Assembly: GCA_035649895.1 (NCBI GenBank)
Contig: DASRIS010000171.1
Span: forward strand, 1-37,659
DNA: 37,659 nucleotides
Direction: 5' to 3'
From: DASSUC01 sp035649895
GTDB taxonomy: Bacteria; Actinomycetota; Actinomycetes; Mycobacteriales; Micromonosporaceae
Each line of letters starts with the position of its first letter. Within the stretch, counting starts at the first letter, position 1. This document shows positions 15,298 through 23,522 of the stretch, piece after piece. The translations under genes and the position numbers were made by a program. The notes under the pieces are model-generated. The model was not told the DNA's origin, ran no database searches, and was given only the letters and a program-made list of their open reading frames with translations.

Positions 15298-16107
15298 GTG
15301 GAGTACGGGTCCGGCGCCGCCTCCTGGCGTGAGGCGCTGCGCAGGGCGGTCCGGGTGCTCCTGCCACGGACCAGCCTGCGGCGCCGGTCTGGCTGGTCAT
15401 GGGGGGTGCCGGTCATCATGGCCGCCGCCGGCCTGCTCTTCACCGCCAGTGCCACCACGGCCCAGGGTACGGACCTACGGGAGGACCGCCGGCCCCAGCT
15501 GATCGAGCTGATCGACAAGCAGGAGCAGCGGGTGGCCGACGCCGAGGCGCGGGCGGCCCGGCTGCGCGCGGAGGTCGGGGCGCAGACCGATGCGCTCGCC
15601 GGCTCCGACGCCCCGATCGCGCAGCAGCAGCAACGTGCGGCCGCCATCCGGGCCGAGGCCGGCCTGACCGCGGTGCACGGCCCCGGGTTGACCGTCCGGC
15701 TGGACGACGCGCCCCGCGGCACCGACGGCACCCGCCCCAACGGCGCCCGCCCGGACGACCTCGTGGTCCACCAGCAGGACGTGCAGGCGGTGGTCAACGC
15801 GTTGTGGGCCGGCGGCGCCGAGGCGATGGCCATCATGGATGTCCGGGTAATCTCCACAAGCGCGGTACGCTGCGTCGGGAACACGCTGCTGCTGCATGGT
15901 CGCGTCTACTCACCGCCGTTCGTGGTCACCGCGATCGGCGATCCCGGTGCCCTACGCCGGGCGCTGGACGCGTCGGAAGGCGTGCGGCTGTTCCTGGAGG
16001 CGGTCCAGGCGTTCCGCCTCGGCTACCAGGTGACGGTGGAGAGCGACGTGACGCTGCCGGCGTACCAGGGCTCGATCGCGCTGGGCCATGCCCAGATGCC
16101 GGACTAG
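15298..16107 (+). CDS. DUF881 family membrane-anchored protein
   Basis: 269 residues: cytoplasmic basic stretch, one transmembrane helix (about 36-56), an extracytoplasmic coiled coil (about 65-120), then the DUF881 domain (GLTAVHGPGLTVRLDDAP, DDLVVHQQDVQAVVNALWAGGAEAM, ISTSAVRCVGNTLLLHG, YSPPFVVTAIG). The family lies next to crgA in many actinobacteria (Rv0012 in M. tuberculosis) and is related in fold to FtsB/FtsL-associated and sporulation SpoIIQ-neighbour proteins; no biochemical role is known to me. The GTG at 15298 has GAGGAGG about 5 bases upstream. First gene of the DUF881-sortase-small protein-trpG unit. Confidence 0.9.
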   Translation: MEYGSGAASWREALRRAVRVLLPRTSLRRRSGWSWGVPVIMAAAGLLFTASATTAQGTDLREDRRPQLIELIDKQEQRVADAEARAARLRAEVGAQTDALAGSDAPIAQQQQRAAAIRAEAGLTAVHGPGLTVRLDDAPRGTDGTRPNGARPDDLVVHQQDVQAVVNALWAGGAEAMAIMDVRVISTSAVRCVGNTLLLHGRVYSPPFVVTAIGDPGALRRALDASEGVRLFLEAVQAFRLGYQVTVESDVTLPAYQGSIALGHAQMPD

Positions 16108-16115
16108 GCCCGCCG

Positions 16116-17513
16116 ATGAGCCGCGACCCTGTCGCGACGCCGCCCGGAGCATCACGCAGAGGCCGGCACCGCGCCTACGACCCGGACGAGACCACCCTGC
16201 TGCCGCGGCTCGAGGACGAGACCGGGGTGGAGGAGGAGCCGCCGCCCTCGCCCCTGGCTCCAGCCCCGGCTGTGGCTCCGGCCGGGGCCTCGGTACCGGC
16301 TGAGGCGGGGGCGGAGGCGCCTACCGCCGTCATCCCGGCGGTCCGGCCGGAGCCGCAGCAGGCTGCGCCCGTGACCGCCGCCCGCACCGTCCCGGCCGCC
16401 CGCACCGTCCCGGCCGGCCCCACCTTCCCGGCCGGCGCCGACGACACCGCCGTCATCCCCATCGGGCACGTCACCGCTGCCGCCCCTGCCACCGAGCCGG
16501 CACCCGCCGGCGCCGCGGCCGGAAACGCCACGATCGGAACCACGACCGGAGCCGCCACGACCGAAAGCACCAGGACCGGGACCGGGAGCAGCACCACACG
16601 CGAAGGCTCCGCCGACGGCGGGGCGACCGTCGCCGCCTCCGCACCTCCGCTGGAGGCCCACTCGACCACGCTGATGTCCGTCATCCGCGACGCGGCCCCG
16701 CCAGCCACCCCGCCGAAGCGGCGCTGGGGAGAACGGATCGTCAAGCTGCGCGCTCGGCGCACCGACGAGGGCTACCGCAGCGTCCACTCGGAGCTGACCA
16801 GACCCACGCCGGTCACGGTGGTCCTGGCCGTGGCCCGCGGCGCCGGCGAGGTGCTGGTCACCATCGGCCTCGTGGTGCTGCTCTTCGCCGCGTACGAGAT
16901 CTGGGGGACCACCGCGGTCATCCAGGACCACCAGAGTGCGCTGGGTCGCGAGCTCGACCAGGCGTGGGGTGGGGCCGACCCGACCGTCGCACCGTCCGCC
17001 ACGCCCCGGCCGGACGCCTCGGCCCCGGGTCCCGGCACCGGCATCGGCATCGGCATCGGCATCGGCATCGCCAAGCTCTACATCCCGCGGCTGGGCAAGT
17101 GGTGGGTGGTGGTCCAGGGGGTGCTGCCGTCGGACATCCGCTACGCGCCCGGGCACTATCCGGAGACGGCAATGCCCGGCCAGGTCGGCAACTTCTCCGT
17201 CGCCGGGCACCGCAACCGGGCCACCTTCTGGGACCTGGACCGGATGGCGACCGGCGACTCCATCGTGGTCGAGACCAGGAACACCTGGTACGTCTACACC
17301 GTGGCGCGGACCAGGATCGTGCTGCCCAACCAGGTGGAGGTGGTCGCCGCGGCCCCACCCGGCTTCTCCCGGGGGTCCCGGCTGCTCACGCTCACCACCT
17401 GCAACCCGAAGTACGACAACTACCAGCGGTTGGTGCTGCACGCCACGCTGGCCCGGCAGCAGCCGGTGTCGGCCGGCCGGCCGGACGAGCTGCCAGCCAG
17501 CCTGGGAGGATGA
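16116..17513 (+). CDS. Class E sortase with long disordered N-terminal region
   Basis: 465 residues. Residues 1-210 are low-complexity Ala/Pro/Thr/Glu-rich cytoplasmic sequence, a transmembrane helix lies at about 245-267, and the sortase domain occupies about 318-450. The catalytic triad is H365 (VAGHRNR), C429 (TLTTCNP) and R438 (YQRLVLH). Class E sortases attach LAXTG-type surface proteins to lipid II or the wall. Between helix and catalytic domain lies a (Gly-Ile)5 tract encoded by five GGCATC repeats. The ATG at 16116 follows the DUF881 stop by 8 bases and has no strong ribosome binding site, suggesting coupling. The position beside the wall-synthesis locus is common in actinomycetes. 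Confidence 0.93.
   Translation: MSRDPVATPPGASRRGRHRAYDPDETTLLPRLEDETGVEEEPPPSPLAPAPAVAPAGASVPAEAGAEAPTAVIPAVRPEPQQAAPVTAARTVPAARTVPAGPTFPAGADDTAVIPIGHVTAAAPATEPAPAGAAAGNATIGTTTGAATTESTRTGTGSSTTREGSADGGATVAASAPPLEAHSTTLMSVIRDAAPPATPPKRRWGERIVKLRARRTDEGYRSVHSELTRPTPVTVVLAVARGAGEVLVTIGLVVLLFAAYEIWGTTAVIQDHQSALGRELDQAWGGADPTVAPSATPRPDASAPGPGTGIGIGIGIGIAKLYIPRLGKWWVVVQGVLPSDIRYAPGHYPETAMPGQVGNFSVAGHRNRATFWDLDRMATGDSIVVETRNTWYVYTVARTRIVLPNQVEVVAAAPPGFSRGSRLLTLTTCNPKYDNYQRLVLHATLARQQPVSAGRPDELPASLGG
17040..17069 (+). repeat. Five in-frame GGCATC repeats in the sortase gene
   Basis: Five perfect GGCATC units, preceded by the near-copy GGCACC, encode (Gly-Ile)5 at residues 309-318. Gain or loss of a unit by slippage would keep the frame but change the length between the membrane anchor and the catalytic domain. 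Confidence 0.9.
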
Positions 17514-17514
17514 C

Positions 17515-17820
17515 GTGTACACCTGGCTGTGGCGGCACCTGCCGGCCAACCTCTACGCCAAGCTCGCCTGCTCGGCCGTGCTCGCCGGCACAGTCGTGGC
17601 CCTGCTCTGGTACGTAGTGTTCCCGTGGGCCGAGCCGATCCTGCCCTTCGACGACGCGCAGATCGGCACCGACCCGGGCGCTCCTGGCGCCCCGCCGGAC
17701 CCCGGCTCCGGCCCGAGCTGGCACGACCCACCGGGCTACGGCACGCCAGGGGACGACCACGACATCCCGTACCCCACCCATACCAACAACCCAGTCCCCA
17801 CACCGAGCCGGAGCGGCTGA
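17515..17820 (+). CDS. Small single-pass membrane protein of unknown function
   Basis: 101 residues. A short N-terminal segment (MYTWLWRHLPANLYAKL) leads into one transmembrane helix (about 17-38), followed by a Pro/Gly/Asp/His-rich tail that is probably extracytoplasmic and disordered. I do not recognise a domain. The GTG at 17515 starts 2 bases after the sortase stop, with GGGAGGA inside the sortase 3' end as ribosome binding site, and the stop is 3 bases before trpG, so it is translated as part of this operon. Small proteins of this kind commonly sit between the sortase and trpG in related genomes; a link to the sortase or divisome is inference. Confidence 0.75.
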   Translation: MYTWLWRHLPANLYAKLACSAVLAGTVVALLWYVVFPWAEPILPFDDAQIGTDPGAPGAPPDPGSGPSWHDPPGYGTPGDDHDIPYPTHTNNPVPTPSRSG

Positions 17821-17823
17821 GCG

Positions 17824-18471
17824 ATGCGGGTCCTCGTCGTCGACAACTACGACTCGTTCGTGTTCAACCTGGTGCAGTACCTCGGCCAGCTCGGCGTGGA
17901 GTGCGAGGTGCGGCGCAACGACGAGGTCTCGCTGGCCGAAGTCGGCCGGTGCGGCGCCGCCGCGGTCCTGCTCTCCCCCGGCCCAGGCACGCCGGAGCGC
18001 GCCGGCATCTGCCTGCCACTCATCCGCGAGTACGCCGGCCGCCTGCCGATCCTCGGCGTGTGCCTCGGTCACCAGGCCTTCGGAGCCGCGTTCGGGGCGA
18101 CCGTACAGCGGGCCCCCGAGCTGCTGCACGGCAAGACCTCCCTGGTGCACCACTGCGGGAACGGTGTCCTGTCCGGCCTGCCCGACCCGTTCACGGCGAC
18201 CCGGTACCACTCGCTCGCCGTACTCGAGGAGAGCCTGCCGGACGAGATCGAGGTGACCGGCCGCAGCGAGTCCGGCGTGGTGATGGCCATGCGCCACCGC
18301 ACGCTGCCGATCGAGGGCGTGCAGTTCCACCCGGAGTCCGTACTCACCCAGGGCGGGCACCTGATGCTGGCCAACTGGCTCGCGGCGGCAGGCTGGCGGC
18401 AGGCATTGGACCGCGCACCAGCACTCGCCGCCGGGGTGGAGGCGCGCCGGCTGGCGGCCTTCGCCGCCTAG
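17824..18471 (+). CDS. trpG: Anthranilate/aminodeoxychorismate synthase glutamine amidotransferase subunit
   Basis: 215 residues, class I glutamine amidotransferase. It releases ammonia from glutamine for a partner (TrpE or PabB) acting on chorismate, for tryptophan or folate. Motifs: VDNYDSFVFNLVQYL at the start, LSPGPGTP, the nucleophile C80 in GVCLGHQ, and H169/E171 in QFHPES completing the triad. This chromosomal position matches trpG (Rv0013) beside pknB in M. tuberculosis; no trpE or pabB is nearby, so pabA function is equally possible. The ATG is 3 bases after the previous stop. The final TAG (18469-18471) overlaps the pknB stop on the other strand. Confidence 0.95.
   Translation: MRVLVVDNYDSFVFNLVQYLGQLGVECEVRRNDEVSLAEVGRCGAAAVLLSPGPGTPERAGICLPLIREYAGRLPILGVCLGHQAFGAAFGATVQRAPELLHGKTSLVHHCGNGVLSGLPDPFTATRYHSLAVLEESLPDEIEVTGRSESGVVMAMRHRTLPIEGVQFHPESVLTQGGHLMLANWLAAAGWRQALDRAPALAAGVEARRLAAFAA
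18453..18471. terminator. Short hairpin at the shared trpG/pknB stop codons
   Basis: GGCGGC (18453-18458) pairs with GCCGCC (18463-18468) around the tetraloop CTTC, directly followed by CTAG, which supplies TAG stops on both strands (plus 18469-18471, minus 18470-18468). It is the only terminator-like structure between these convergent operons and lies within coding sequence. Confidence 0.4.
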
Positions 18472-20183
18472 CCGCCGCTAGGGCTCGGGGTGGGGTCGGG
18501 TGGCTTCTCGCCGACCACGATGGTGACGGTCGAGCCGACCTGCTTGAGGGCGTCCTTGGGCGGATCCTGGCTCATCACCCGACCCACGTCGTCCGGGTCG
18601 GTCGCATCCCGCATCCGCACAGTGACCTTGAACCCGGCGCGTTCGAGCATGTCCGTGGCCCCGGCTACCTGGAAACCCACGACGCCGGGCACCTTTTTCA
18701 GCTTGCCGTTCGAGTACTCGAAGGTCACCTTGGTGCCCTCGGCTACCTGGGTGCGTTCCGCGGGCGTCACCTTGGTCACCTCGCCGGCCGGCCGTTCGCT
18801 GGCCACCTCGACGCCCACCGGCGTCAGCTTGGCCTCGCGCAGCGCCTTCTCGGCGTTGTCCCGGGTGTTCCCCACCAGCCCGACCGGGACCTTGGTGGTG
18901 CGTTGCCCGCCGCACAGGTTTACCCGGACCTCGGAGTTCTGAGGCGCCCGGGAGTTGGCCTGCGGATCCTGCGCCATCACAGTGTCGATCTTGCAAGTGT
19001 TGTTGAAGACGGGGTCACCGGTGGTGAGCCGCAGCTTGTTCCGGACCGCCTCCGTCTGGGCCTCCTGCTTCGACAGGCCGGTCAGCTTCGGCACCAGGAC
19101 CTGTTTCGGCTGGTTGGCCAGGATCAGGCCCACGGTCAGCGCGACCACGGCGAGCACACCGAGCGCGGTGAGCGCCGCGATCACCCAGGACGACGCCCGC
19201 CGGCGCCGGTCGTTGACGCGGGACATGGTGCCGGTGTGGCGGGCACCCGCCGAGCGCGCGCCGGCCGGCATCCGGGGCGCCATCGGGATGGTCGACTCGA
19301 CCTCGTCGTCGCGCAGCACCGGCGTGGCGTAGACCGGGCGCCCGGCCGCTGCCCGCAGCAGGTCGGCGCGCATCTCGCCAGCGCTCTGGTAGCGGTTCAT
19401 CGGGTTCTTGGCGAGCGCCTTGAGCACCACGGCGTCGACGTCGGGGGGGACGTCCCGGTTGGAGTCGCTGGGCGGCCGGGCGTCCTCGCGTACGTGCTGG
19501 TACGCCACGCTGACGGGGTTGTCACCGACGAACGGCGGATGCCCGGTGAGCAGCTCGTAGACCACGCAGCCGGTGGCGTAGACGTCTGAGCGGGCGTCGA
19601 CCGCCTCGCCGCGGGCCTGCTCCGGGGACAGGTACTGCGCGGTGCCGATCACCGCCGAGGTCTGCGTCATGGTGGTCGCACCGCTGGCCAGGGCCCGGGC
19701 GATGCCGAAGTCCATCACCTTGACCTGGCCGTTCTGGGTGAGCATCACGTTGCCGGGCTTGATGTCCCGGTGGATGATCCCGTGCCGGTGGCTGAAGTCG
19801 AGCGCGGCGCAGATGTCCGCGCTGATCTCCAGGGCTCGCCGCGGCATCAGCCGGCCCTCGACCGCCAGCACCTCCTTGAGGGTGCGGCCGTTGACGAACT
19901 CCATGACGATGAACGGCAGCTTCTCGCCGGTGGGCGCCTGCTCCTCACCGGTGTCGTAGACCGCGACGATGGCCGGGTGGTTGAGCGAGGCGGCGTTCTG
20001 TGCCTCGCGCCGGAACCGCAGCTGGAACGTCTCGTCACGGGCCAGGTCGGTGCGGAGCATCTTGACTGCGACGTCGCGGCCGAGCCGCAGGTCCCGCCCG
20101 CGGTGCACCTCAGCCATGCCGCCGTACCCGAGCAGCTCGCCGATCTGGTACCTGCCACCCAGCAGGCGCGGCTGCGCAGTCAT
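18468..20183 (-). CDS. pknB: Serine/threonine protein kinase PknB with PASTA repeats
   Basis: 571 residues. The kinase domain (about 12-275) has the Gly-rich loop GYGGMAEV, ATP-binding lysine K41, catalytic HRD (D140), DFG (D158-G160) and an activation loop with T170/T171/T173 next to the sites autophosphorylated in M. tuberculosis PknB. A basic juxtamembrane linker, one transmembrane helix (about 331-356) and three extracellular PASTA repeats (about 360-430, 431-495, 496-562) follow. PASTA repeats bind muropeptides or lipid II and switch the kinase, which phosphorylates wall and division proteins. The usual count in M. tuberculosis is four repeats. Last gene of the operon, 62 bases after pknA. 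Its stop overlaps that of trpG. Confidence 0.97.
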   Translation of the reverse strand: MTAQPRLLGGRYQIGELLGYGGMAEVHRGRDLRLGRDVAVKMLRTDLARDETFQLRFRREAQNAASLNHPAIVAVYDTGEEQAPTGEKLPFIVMEFVNGRTLKEVLAVEGRLMPRRALEISADICAALDFSHRHGIIHRDIKPGNVMLTQNGQVKVMDFGIARALASGATTMTQTSAVIGTAQYLSPEQARGEAVDARSDVYATGCVVYELLTGHPPFVGDNPVSVAYQHVREDARPPSDSNRDVPPDVDAVVLKALAKNPMNRYQSAGEMRADLLRAAAGRPVYATPVLRDDEVESTIPMAPRMPAGARSAGARHTGTMSRVNDRRRRASSWVIAALTALGVLAVVALTVGLILANQPKQVLVPKLTGLSKQEAQTEAVRNKLRLTTGDPVFNNTCKIDTVMAQDPQANSRAPQNSEVRVNLCGGQRTTKVPVGLVGNTRDNAEKALREAKLTPVGVEVASERPAGEVTKVTPAERTQVAEGTKVTFEYSNGKLKKVPGVVGFQVAGATDMLERAGFKVTVRMRDATDPDDVGRVMSQDPPKDALKQVGSTVTIVVGEKPPDPTPSPSGG

Positions 20184-20245
20184 CTCGTCTGTCGTCCTTC
20201 GCTCGGTGTCATCGCTACCGCGTATCCTGCCCTCTCCGGTGCCGA

Positions 20246-21997
20246 TCAGTCGCCGTCGTCGCCGTTGCCGTCGCCGGGAAGGCAGAAGGGCCCGCCGGGC
20301 ACGTTACAGGTGCCGTACGGCCCAACGGTGCTGTTCGTGCCGGTGCGCACCGTTATTGTGACTTCCGAGCCCGGGGTCGCCGCGCAGGGGGAGATGTCGT
20401 GGATGTTGCCTGCCCGGCCACCCGGCGTAGGCACGATCTTCGGCCGCATGCCCAGGTCCCCCAGGGCATCCCGCGCCTCCCGCAGGGTCGCCCGCCGCAG
20501 GTGGTCGCAGGGCAGGGTGACCAGCTGGGCCGAGGTGCCGGTCGAGCCGTTCGACTGCCCGCCGCGCCCGCCGTCCTCCTGGCCGAGCAGCCCGGCCTGC
20601 CGGCCGAAGTAAGCCAGGATGCCGGTGCAGAGCAGGATCGCGGCCGCCACCAGGAGCACCGTGAAGATCAGCAGGCCGGAGCTGCGCCGTGCCGGCCGGG
20701 TGCCGGCCGGGCCAGCTTGCGGGTAACCGGTCGGCGGGGTGTACCCGAAGGTCTGCCCAGCTGGGCGGGGCTGGGGCACCATGGCCGCCCCGCGGGCGAA
20801 CCCGCCCGGGCTGACCGGTGGGACGGACCCAGGCGCACCACGCGGCAGCCCACCGGAGCCGACCGGAGCGGGCGAACCGGGCGCGGCCCAGGGTGCGCCG
20901 CCAGAGCTCGGCGGAGCGGGTGCGGCTACTCCCCGCTGGCCCCCCACCACGCCTGCCGCACCTGAGCCGGGCATCATCCAGGTCGGGCCGACCGGGGCCG
21001 GCGACGCCGGTCCAGCAGGCACCCCAGGCGACACCGGCCCGGCCGGCACGGGTCCGGGCGACATCGGCCCAGGCGGCATGGGCCCAGGCGACATAGGTCC
21101 GGGCGACATCGGCCCAGGCGACATCGGCGCGCCAGACGTCGGCTTGCCCACCTGACCGGCCCGCGGAACGCCACTCGCGGCCAGGGTGGCCGCGGCCTGG
21201 CGGGCCACTGCCGCGAGCGTGGCCGCGCTGGGCCAGCGGGCCGTGGGGTCCTTGGACATCGCACGCTCCACGATCGAGCGCACCACCGGTGGGATGTCCC
21301 CGGGCAGCGGCCGCGGCACGTCCCGTACGTGCTTGAGCGCGATCTCGAGCGGGTTCTCCCCTTCGAACGGGCGGTGCCCCGCCAGGCACTGGTAGGCGAC
21401 CACGCCCAGCGAGTAGACGTCGGACGCGGCGGTCGCGACGCTGCCGGCCGCCTGCTCGGGCGAGATGTACGAGGCGGTGCCGAGCACCGAGCCGGCCGCG
21501 GTGAGCTGGCCCACCATCGCCGAGCGGGCGATGCCGAAGTCGGTCAGCACCAGCGTGCCGTTCGGCCGTACCAGGAGGTTGCCCGGTTTGACGTCGCGGT
21601 GCACGATCCCCTTGTCGTGCGCGGCCTGTAGCGCGTCGGCGGCCTGGGCGACCAGGGCCATGGTGCGGGCCGGGGTGAGCCGGCCCACCCGGGCCAGCGT
21701 GCGGGAGAGCGCGTCGCCCTCGACGTACTCCATCACCAGGTACGCCAGCGACCGGTCGCTGCCGTAGTCGTACACGTCGACGACGCCCGGGTGGTTGATC
21801 GTGGCCATGGTCCGCGCCTCGCCACGGAAGCGCTCGGCGAACCCGGCCTCCTCCAGCAGCGCCGGCAGCAGGATCTTGACGGCGACGGTACGGCCGAGCA
21901 CCTCGTCGGTGCCCCGCCACACGTCACCCATGCCGCCCCCGGCGATGCGCTCGTCGAGGCGGTACCGCTTGCCGAGCAGAACCCCCGGGCTCAGCAT
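20246..21997 (-). CDS. pknA: Serine/threonine protein kinase PknA-type, with extracellular PASTA-like tail
   Basis: 583 residues. Kinase domain about 12-270: GGGMGDV loop, K41, HRD (D135), DFG (D153), activation loop GQLTAAGSVLGTASYISPEQ. A Pro/Gly/Met-rich cytoplasmic linker of roughly 150 residues contains M-S-P-G-P pentapeptide repeats. After the transmembrane helix (SSGLLIFTVLLVAAAILL) comes an extracellular segment in which TLREARDALGDLGMRPKI and SEVTITV resemble one degenerate PASTA repeat, plus cysteines. M. tuberculosis PknA has no PASTA domain, so this tail is notable. The kinase partners PknB in growth and division control. The ATG at 21997 has AAGGAG 6 bases upstream. It lies 19 bases after pbpA. 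Confidence 0.94.
   Translation of the reverse strand: MLSPGVLLGKRYRLDERIAGGGMGDVWRGTDEVLGRTVAVKILLPALLEEAGFAERFRGEARTMATINHPGVVDVYDYGSDRSLAYLVMEYVEGDALSRTLARVGRLTPARTMALVAQAADALQAAHDKGIVHRDVKPGNLLVRPNGTLVLTDFGIARSAMVGQLTAAGSVLGTASYISPEQAAGSVATAASDVYSLGVVAYQCLAGHRPFEGENPLEIALKHVRDVPRPLPGDIPPVVRSIVERAMSKDPTARWPSAATLAAVARQAAATLAASGVPRAGQVGKPTSGAPMSPGPMSPGPMSPGPMPPGPMSPGPVPAGPVSPGVPAGPASPAPVGPTWMMPGSGAAGVVGGQRGVAAPAPPSSGGAPWAAPGSPAPVGSGGLPRGAPGSVPPVSPGGFARGAAMVPQPRPAGQTFGYTPPTGYPQAGPAGTRPARRSSGLLIFTVLLVAAAILLCTGILAYFGRQAGLLGQEDGGRGGQSNGSTGTSAQLVTLPCDHLRRATLREARDALGDLGMRPKIVPTPGGRAGNIHDISPCAATPGSEVTITVRTGTNSTVGPYGTCNVPGGPFCLPGDGNGDDGD
21023..21124 (-). repeat. 15-base repeats encoding M-S-P-G-P in pknA
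   Basis: About seven imperfect 15-base units on the minus strand encode MSPGP, MPPGP, VPAGP and VSPG variants in the linker between kinase domain and membrane. Synonymous differences show the copies are not recent. Confidence 0.8.
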
Positions 21998-22016
21998 GGT
22001 CCGCTCCTTACAGTGA

Positions 22017-23522
22017 TCATCGAAGCCCCCGCTCCCCGATGACCGCGCGCATCACCTGTCCGGCGATCCGGGCCGCCTCGGCGCTACCCCCCGATCCAGC
22101 GTTCTCGAGGAACACCGCGACCGCGGCGATGGGCTCGTTACCTCTTCTCACGAACCCAATGAACCAGCCGTGGTCCTTACCCGTCTCCCCTACCTGTGCC
22201 GTTCCGGTCTTGCCGCCGACGTCGAAGCCGTCGATCCGGGCACTGCGGCCGGTGCCGTTCTCTACGACGCTGACCATCATCTCCTGCAGCGTGCCCGCCA
22301 CCGGCTCCGAGATCGGCCGGCCCAGCTCCCGCGGCTGGGCGGTGTCGAGGACGGTCAGGTCCGGCCCCTGCCGCTGCTGCACGAGGTACGGGCGCATCTG
22401 CCGCCCGTTGTTGGCGACGGCCGCGGCGACCAGCGCGCCCTGCAACGGGGTCATCCGCACGTTGGCCTGGCCGATGCAGGACTGGGCGAGCGCCGCCCGG
22501 TCGTCGGTGCCGTCCGGGTCCTTGATGTCGCCGGTGCGGCTGGGCACCACCCGGAACGCGTTGTCCTCGTCGTCGACGAACGCCGGCTCGGTCTCGAACC
22601 CGAACGCCTGGGCCATCGCCTTGACCTTGTCCGTGCCCAGCTGCTCGGCGCCGAGGCGGGCGAACGCCGTGTTGCAGGAGATGGTGAGCGCCTGCTTCAG
22701 CGTGAGCGAGCCGGGGCAGTTGACGCCGGGCGCGTTGCGGATCGGCGTGGTCGTCTCCGGCGGCGTGTACGACGCGCCACCGGCGAGCACCGACCCGTCG
22801 TTGAGCCCGTTCTGGAGGGCCGCCGCCGCCACGAGCACCTTGAACGTGGAGCCGGGTGGGAACGTCTCCTGGATCGCGCGGTTCAGCAGCGGTTTGCCGG
22901 TCTTGTCCGCCTCCAGCTTCTGGTACGCCGCCTCGGCCGCGTTGGAGTCGTGGCTGGCCAGCGGGTTCGGGTCGAACGAGGGCATCGACACCATGGCGAG
23001 CAGCGCGCCGGTCCGCGGGTCGAGCGCGACCACGGCGCCGCGGGCCGCGTCCACCTGGTTGTTGGCCAGCTCCCGCACGGCCGCCTCCTGGGCCGCCTTG
23101 GAGATGGTGAGCTGCACGTTGCCGCCGGGCGTGGTGCTGCCGGTGAACATGTCCCGCACCCGGTCCACCACGAGCTTGTCGCTGGCGCCGGAGAGGAACG
23201 GGTTCTCCAGCTTCTCGATGCCGGTCGCCGCGCCGTTGACCGGCTTGTACCCGACGATGTGCGCGTACGGGGCCTTGCCCGGGTAGGTGCGCAGGAACTT
23301 CAGCTCCCCGTCCGTCGACCGGCTCTGGGCCAGGACCAGGCCGCCGGCGGCGAGGAAGACCGTGCCGCGCTGGCGCTCGTACTCGGCGACCTGGACCCGG
23401 CCGTTCAGGTCGTTGGTGCGGTAGGAGTCGGCCTGGTAGCCCTGGACCCAGTTGAGGTTCGCGAACAGCAGACCGAACAGGATCATCACGACGACACCGA
23501 CGCGCCGCAGCGGAGCGTTCAC
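22017..23522 (-). CDS. pbpA: Class B penicillin-binding protein PbpA (transpeptidase)
   Basis: 501 residues. An N-terminal membrane anchor (about 8-25) is followed by a dimerisation domain and the transpeptidase domain. Active-site motifs: STFK (S225-K228), SCN (S282-N284) and KTG (K438-G440). It cross-links peptidoglycan with its SEDS partner RodA and is a known PknB substrate in mycobacteria. The GTG at 23522 overlaps the rodA stop by GTGA, and a very strong ribosome binding site GGAGGTGATC lies in the rodA 3' end, giving tight coupling and probably a 1:1 ratio. An open frame continues far upstream in the same phase through rodA but is only a shadow. Confidence 0.97.
   Translation of the reverse strand: MNAPLRRVGVVVMILFGLLFANLNWVQGYQADSYRTNDLNGRVQVAEYERQRGTVFLAAGGLVLAQSRSTDGELKFLRTYPGKAPYAHIVGYKPVNGAATGIEKLENPFLSGASDKLVVDRVRDMFTGSTTPGGNVQLTISKAAQEAAVRELANNQVDAARGAVVALDPRTGALLAMVSMPSFDPNPLASHDSNAAEAAYQKLEADKTGKPLLNRAIQETFPPGSTFKVLVAAAALQNGLNDGSVLAGGASYTPPETTTPIRNAPGVNCPGSLTLKQALTISCNTAFARLGAEQLGTDKVKAMAQAFGFETEPAFVDDEDNAFRVVPSRTGDIKDPDGTDDRAALAQSCIGQANVRMTPLQGALVAAAVANNGRQMRPYLVQQRQGPDLTVLDTAQPRELGRPISEPVAGTLQEMMVSVVENGTGRSARIDGFDVGGKTGTAQVGETGKDHGWFIGFVRRGNEPIAAVAVFLENAGSGGSAEAARIAGQVMRAVIGERGLR

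Noticed and set aside
17529..19589. 686-codon plus-strand frame over trpG and pknB
   Set aside because: Arg/Pro/His-rich shadow with no domains; genuine genes occupy the other frames.
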